DNA of 64,000 bases from contig NZ_JABXKQ010000135.1 of the NCBI RefSeq assembly GCF_017114945.1, positions 1 to 64,000 of the forward strand, in the 5' to 3' direction. Of this stretch, positions 61,401-64,000 are shown piece after piece (the first letter of the stretch is position 1; every line of letters begins with the position of its first letter). A program made the translations under genes and the position numbers. This DNA is from Nostoc sp. JL34 (GTDB lineage Bacteria > Cyanobacteriota > Cyanobacteriia > Cyanobacteriales > Nostocaceae). The notes beneath the pieces were generated by a model. That model searched no databases, was not told the origin of the DNA, and was given only the letters and a program-made list of their open reading frames with translations.

Positions 61401-64000
61401 AATACTTTGTGGGATGGTAGGAGAGATTGACTTTGGCTATGAGTGTGCAAAACTAGCACTTTTATTGCTTGAACATTTCAATGCCAAAGAACTGAAATCC
61501 AGAGTCTATGTCGGAATTCATTGTAGTGTGTGGCATTGGAAAGAGCCGCTCAAGAACACCTTACCGTTTCTTCGGGAAGGCTACGAAGTTGGACTAGAAA
61601 CGGGAGATTTAGAATCAGCTGCTATTTGCGGATTCATTTACATCTCATACTGTTGGTTTATGGGCAAAGAACTCAGCGATCTCAGCCGAGAGAGCGCTGC
61701 CTTCCGAGATCAACTCGCGCACCTCAACCAAGAAGGTCTTACTAGTCATCTGACCGTTTTTCAGCAAGCAATTTTGAATATGATCGGTGATGCTGCTGAA
61801 CCTTGGCAGCTGAGTGGAGATGCCTTTAATCGAGAGGAAATTGTGCCAGCCCTCCAGCGATCGGGCGATCAGACTGCGCTGTACTATTTCTATGCCAGCC
61901 AACTTGGTCTATGTTATATGTTTGGCAAGTTTGAATTGGCAGTAGAAGCTGCGATCGCAGCTGAAAACTATATCGGTGGCGCTACAGGCTTATTCATAGT
62001 TCCGCTCTGCTACACCTATGATTCTCTAGCCCATCTGGCAATTTATTCTCAGGTTTGTGAGGCACAACAGCAACACATTCTGCAACGGGTGGCTAAAAAT
62101 CAGGAAAAAATGAAAAAGTGGGCTGATCATGCTCCAGAAAATCACCTGCACAAATTTTATTTAGTTGAAGCCGAGCGATACCGAGTTTTAGGGCAGAAAT
62201 CAAAGGTATTAGAATTCTTTGATCGCGCCATTGCTCTTGCTAAACAACACGGCTACATCCAAGAAGAAGCGCTGGCCAACGAACTGGCAGCTAAATTTTA
62301 CCTCAACTGGGGCAAAGAACCGATTGCTCAGTCATACATCACCCAAGCCTACTATGGCTATGCTCATTGGGGCGCTAAAGCCAAAGTCGCTGACTTGGAA
62401 CGATGCTATCCCCAACTCCTCGCCCCCATCTTAGAGCAAACCCGTTCTCCCCTCTCAACTAACGAAACTATCTTCACATTGGGGAGTGTCACCTCCACCA
62501 GTTCTGCTACTTCCAGCAGTAGCAGTGTCTCTGTTGCTTTAGATTTAGCTACCATTCTCAAAGCTTCCCAAACCCTCTCCGGGGAAATCGAACTCGAAAA
62601 ACTGCTCTCGGTATTGCTGCATATCGTCATTGAAAATGCGGGAGCCGATAAGTGTGTGTTCATGCTTTTGGAGTCAGGCCGTTTGCTTATTCAGGCGTTA
62701 GCACAGCTTTCCCAAAGTATTGTACAAAACCAGGCTGCTAGAGTCGATTTTTACCCAATGTTGCTCAACCCACAGCCTATTGAAGACTCGGTTGATGTGC
62801 CAGTTGGCTTAATTAATAGTGTCAAACGTAGCTTACAACCAGCAGTGATTGTTGATGCCACAGTGCAGCCTCAATTAATCAATGACTCGTATATTCAGCA
62901 GCAGCAGCCCAAGAGTGTCTTGTGCAGCCCGATTTTGCATCAGGGTAAGTTGCTTGGCATATTGTATCTGGAAAATAACCTAGCAACGGGAGCCTTTACC
63001 AGCGATCACGTCCAACTGCTGAACTTACTTTGCGCTCAAGCCGCAATTTCTCTAGAAAACGCCCGACTTTATGGAAATTCCCAGAAGTATGCTCAACAGT
63101 TAACACAATCTCTAACGAAATTGCAGGCTAGTGAAATCCGTTTCCAAAATTTGGCGAATAATATTCCTGGGATGGTGTACCAATTCCGTCTGGCGGCTGA
63201 CGGTTCAACTTCAACACCCTACGTTAGTTCTGGCTGTTTCGACTTGTATGGATTAGCGCCAGAATTGGTGATGGCAGGGACGCATAGCCTTTACGATCTA
63301 AATCATCCTGACGATCGCCAATTTATTGCTCAAGCGATCGCCTACTCAGCCCAAACTCTGACGCCATTTGAGCTAGAATGTCGCATTATCTTGCCTTCAG
63401 AAACTGTGAAATGGGTTCGATCTACTGCTCGGCCAGAGCGACAAGCCGATGACTCAATCCTATGGGATGGAGTGGTGATTGATATTAGCGAACGCAAACA
63501 AGCCGCAGCATCTTTAGCTAAAGAACGAGAGTTCTTGAATGCGATCATTCACAATATTACAGATGGGATTGTTGTTTGTGACCCTAGTGGCAAGTTAACT
63601 TTATTCAATAACGCAACTCGTGAGTTTCATGGCTTAGCAGTAGAATCATTACCACCAGAACAATGGGCAGAACACTTCGATCTTTATCAACCTGATGGTC
63701 AAACACCCCTATCAACAACGGAAATCCCTCTGTTTCGCGCCTTGCAAGGGGAAATAGTCGAAAATGCCGAAATGGTAATTGCACCGAAGTATGGTTTTAA
63801 GAGAATTTTGTTAGCCAGCGGACAAGCAATCTTCGATCCTTCGGGTAACAAAGTCGGTGCAGTAGTTGTGATGCGAGATATTAGCGATCGCAAACTTGCT
63901 GAAGTTGCCTTGCAGCAAAAATCACAAGATTTGCAACAAGCATTGAACGATTTACAAAACGCCCAATTACAAATTGTTCAAAGTGAAAAAATGTCAGCAC
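58453..64000 (+). CDS. Ser/Thr kinase-AAA-GAF-PAS-(histidine kinase) giant hybrid, 3' end missing
   Basis: Open for 1849 codons and cut by the window edge. Ser/Thr kinase domain (10-275) with Lys43, HKDIKPAN (133-140) and DFS (154-156, instead of DFG), and the family hallmark GTLAYLSPEQTGRMNR; AAA/NACHT-like ATPase with GFSGIGKT (335-342) and LVIFLDDLQWAD; a long helical region (~700-1330); GAF (~1370-1540); PAS 1 (~1560-1680) and PAS 2 (~1690-1815); then a coiled coil ending IVQSEKMSA, where HisKA would begin. It matches the HstK-type kinases of heterocystous cyanobacteria. A perfect palindromic repeat is read in frame at about residues 691-703. ATG at 58453. Confidence 0.95.
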   Translation, partial: MSAKVDGTLKIAGYQIIEQLYSGSRTQVYRAVRECDRLPVIIKLLKREYPTFSELVQFRNQYAIAKNLDIPGIIKPYSLEPDRNGYALVMEDFGGISLRQFTQGKTLTLEQFLPIALQLLDTLHQLHQQRVIHKDIKPANILIHPDSKQIKLIDFSIASLLPRETQEIQSINGLEGTLAYLSPEQTGRMNRGIDYRSDFYSLGVTFFELLSEKLPFESDDPIELVHCHIAKLPPFVCDFNPDLPLMLGEMIRKLMAKNAEDRYQSAMGLKHDLVTCLEQWRETGKHTWFDLGQRDISDRFLIREKLYGRESEVQRLLETFGHVANGCSQLMLVAGFSGIGKTAVVNEVHKPIVRWNGYFIKGKYDQFNRNIPLSAFVQAFRDLMGQLLSESDTQLEQWQSKILAAVGENGQVLIEVIPELEQLIGKQPAFAELSASAAQNLFHLLFQKFIQVFTTREHPLVIFLDDLQWADSASLNLLKLLMAQSDWGYLFIIGAYRDNEVFAAHPLMLTLDEIEKASPCVNTLTLAPLSQADVNHLIADSLSCPTKQALPLTELVYQKTKGNPFFTTQFLKALYEDGLITFDWEVGFWQCDVAPVKALALTDDVVEFMAQQLQKLPDITQDILKLAACIGNQFDLATLAIVSEKSHIETASDLWKALQEGFIIPTNEIYKFYQDSSLVIGHLQMTNDKAQSLSGGNLRSELCKRGQMTVYKFLHDRVQQAAYFLIPDTQKQIAHLKIGQLLLTHTPVAKQDEKLFEIVNQLNIGKSLIVDLFEQIELAQLNLKAGQKARVATAYTAAFEYCTTGIALLAEDMWQTQYELTLALYEAATEAAYLSGNFQQMTQLAAVIIEHSRNLLDTVKVYEVQIQAAQAQHQFIEAVQIALKIVEGLGTSFPEQPSQLDIARAFEATKSILAGRQPLDLITLPQIANPNKLAIIRILAAVSSAAFVVSPALLPFIVLEQVNLSVQYGNTSFSAIGYAYYGLILCGMVGEIDFGYECAKLALLLLEHFNAKELKSRVYVGIHCSVWHWKEPLKNTLPFLREGYEVGLETGDLESAAICGFIYISYCWFMGKELSDLSRESAAFRDQLAHLNQEGLTSHLTVFQQAILNMIGDAAEPWQLSGDAFNREEIVPALQRSGDQTALYYFYASQLGLCYMFGKFELAVEAAIAAENYIGGATGLFIVPLCYTYDSLAHLAIYSQVCEAQQQHILQRVAKNQEKMKKWADHAPENHLHKFYLVEAERYRVLGQKSKVLEFFDRAIALAKQHGYIQEEALANELAAKFYLNWGKEPIAQSYITQAYYGYAHWGAKAKVADLERCYPQLLAPILEQTRSPLSTNETIFTLGSVTSTSSATSSSSSVSVALDLATILKASQTLSGEIELEKLLSVLLHIVIENAGADKCVFMLLESGRLLIQALAQLSQSIVQNQAARVDFYPMLLNPQPIEDSVDVPVGLINSVKRSLQPAVIVDATVQPQLINDSYIQQQQPKSVLCSPILHQGKLLGILYLENNLATGAFTSDHVQLLNLLCAQAAISLENARLYGNSQKYAQQLTQSLTKLQASEIRFQNLANNIPGMVYQFRLAADGSTSTPYVSSGCFDLYGLAPELVMAGTHSLYDLNHPDDRQFIAQAIAYSAQTLTPFELECRIILPSETVKWVRSTARPERQADDSILWDGVVIDISERKQAAASLAKEREFLNAIIHNITDGIVVCDPSGKLTLFNNATREFHGLAVESLPPEQWAEHFDLYQPDGQTPLSTTEIPLFRALQGEIVENAEMVIAPKYGFKRILLASGQAIFDPSGNKVGAVVVMRDISDRKLAEVALQQKSQDLQQALNDLQNAQLQIVQSEKMSA
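60507..60579. repeat. Palindromic repeat flanked by 11-bp direct repeats, inside kinase gene
   Basis: CAAAGTCTGAGCGGAGG and its near-exact reverse complement (60523-60560) around an AAA centre. GACAAATGACA occurs at 60507-60517 and again at 60569-60579. The kinase frame reads through as KAQSLSGGNLRSEL. Confidence 0.85.

Overview
The window is chromosomal DNA from a filamentous, heterocyst-forming type cyanobacterium close to Nostoc/Anabaena. The support is the frequent HIP1 octamer GCGATCGC inside genes, heptamer tracts of the CCCCAAT type (STRR repeats), several families of short interspersed palindromes, a ferrochelatase with a C-terminal chlorophyll-binding helix, a separate HLIP, and families that are largely cyanobacterial (DUF1822, DUF928, CHAT/CHASE2, Ser/Thr-His hybrid kinases). 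No rRNA, tRNA, CRISPR array, riboswitch, intact transposase or phage gene was seen.

Layout. 1-2100: tail of a substrate-binding/ATPase fusion and the CmpD/NrtD-type ABC ATPase, then a universal stress protein. 2.4-8.2 kb: HLIP, a 1039-residue membrane protein built of seven repeats, a small secreted protein and a lipoprotein esterase. 8.2-18.9 kb: mostly housekeeping genes: dienelactone hydrolase, methyltransferase, hemH, purB, DUF4126, DUF421 and BrkB membrane proteins, comM, and the first pentapeptide-repeat protein. 19.1-19.4 kb: a 272-bp element with 40-bp inverted ends. 19.7-24.2 kb: a translationally coupled sensor kinase, response regulator and hybrid kinase operon. 24.2-30.1 kb: a plastic region with a 21-bp tandem repeat, a PIN-type toxin-antitoxin pair, a GT39-like membrane glycosyltransferase, two more pentapeptide genes and two pentapeptide gene remnants. 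30.4-37.7 kb: an NDH-2/SelD-N-terminus-like flavoprotein, a long TPR protein, a cyanobacterial membrane protein of unknown role, and an M3 oligopeptidase. 37.8-45.1 kb: a co-directional four-gene block on the minus strand: TPR-CHAT protease, DUF1822, CHAT-CHASE2, DUF928. 46-49.5 kb: metH. 49.7-51.6 kb: an unknown gene paired with DUF488, a second 21-bp tandem repeat, and a decayed LRR-GTPase (ROCO-like) gene. 51.8-58.3 kb: amidase_2, UbiH-like hydroxylase, site-2 protease, a degenerate metallo-beta-lactamase fold protein and an amidase-signature enzyme. 58.5 kb to the edge: a giant Ser/Thr kinase-AAA-GAF-PAS protein cut by the window end.

The best candidate for a poorly described system is the CHAT/DUF1822/CHAT-CHASE2/DUF928 block. 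It has two caspase-like proteases, each with His and Cys in place, one of them joined to a predicted extracytoplasmic sensor and the other predicted to be exported.

The second theme is the behaviour of repeats. Short palindromic elements sit in frame inside three otherwise intact genes. G-rich STRR tracts directly abut the stop codons of three genes. Two unrelated 21-bp tandem arrays are open on both strands. Functions are assigned from motifs recognised by eye; no database search was run.
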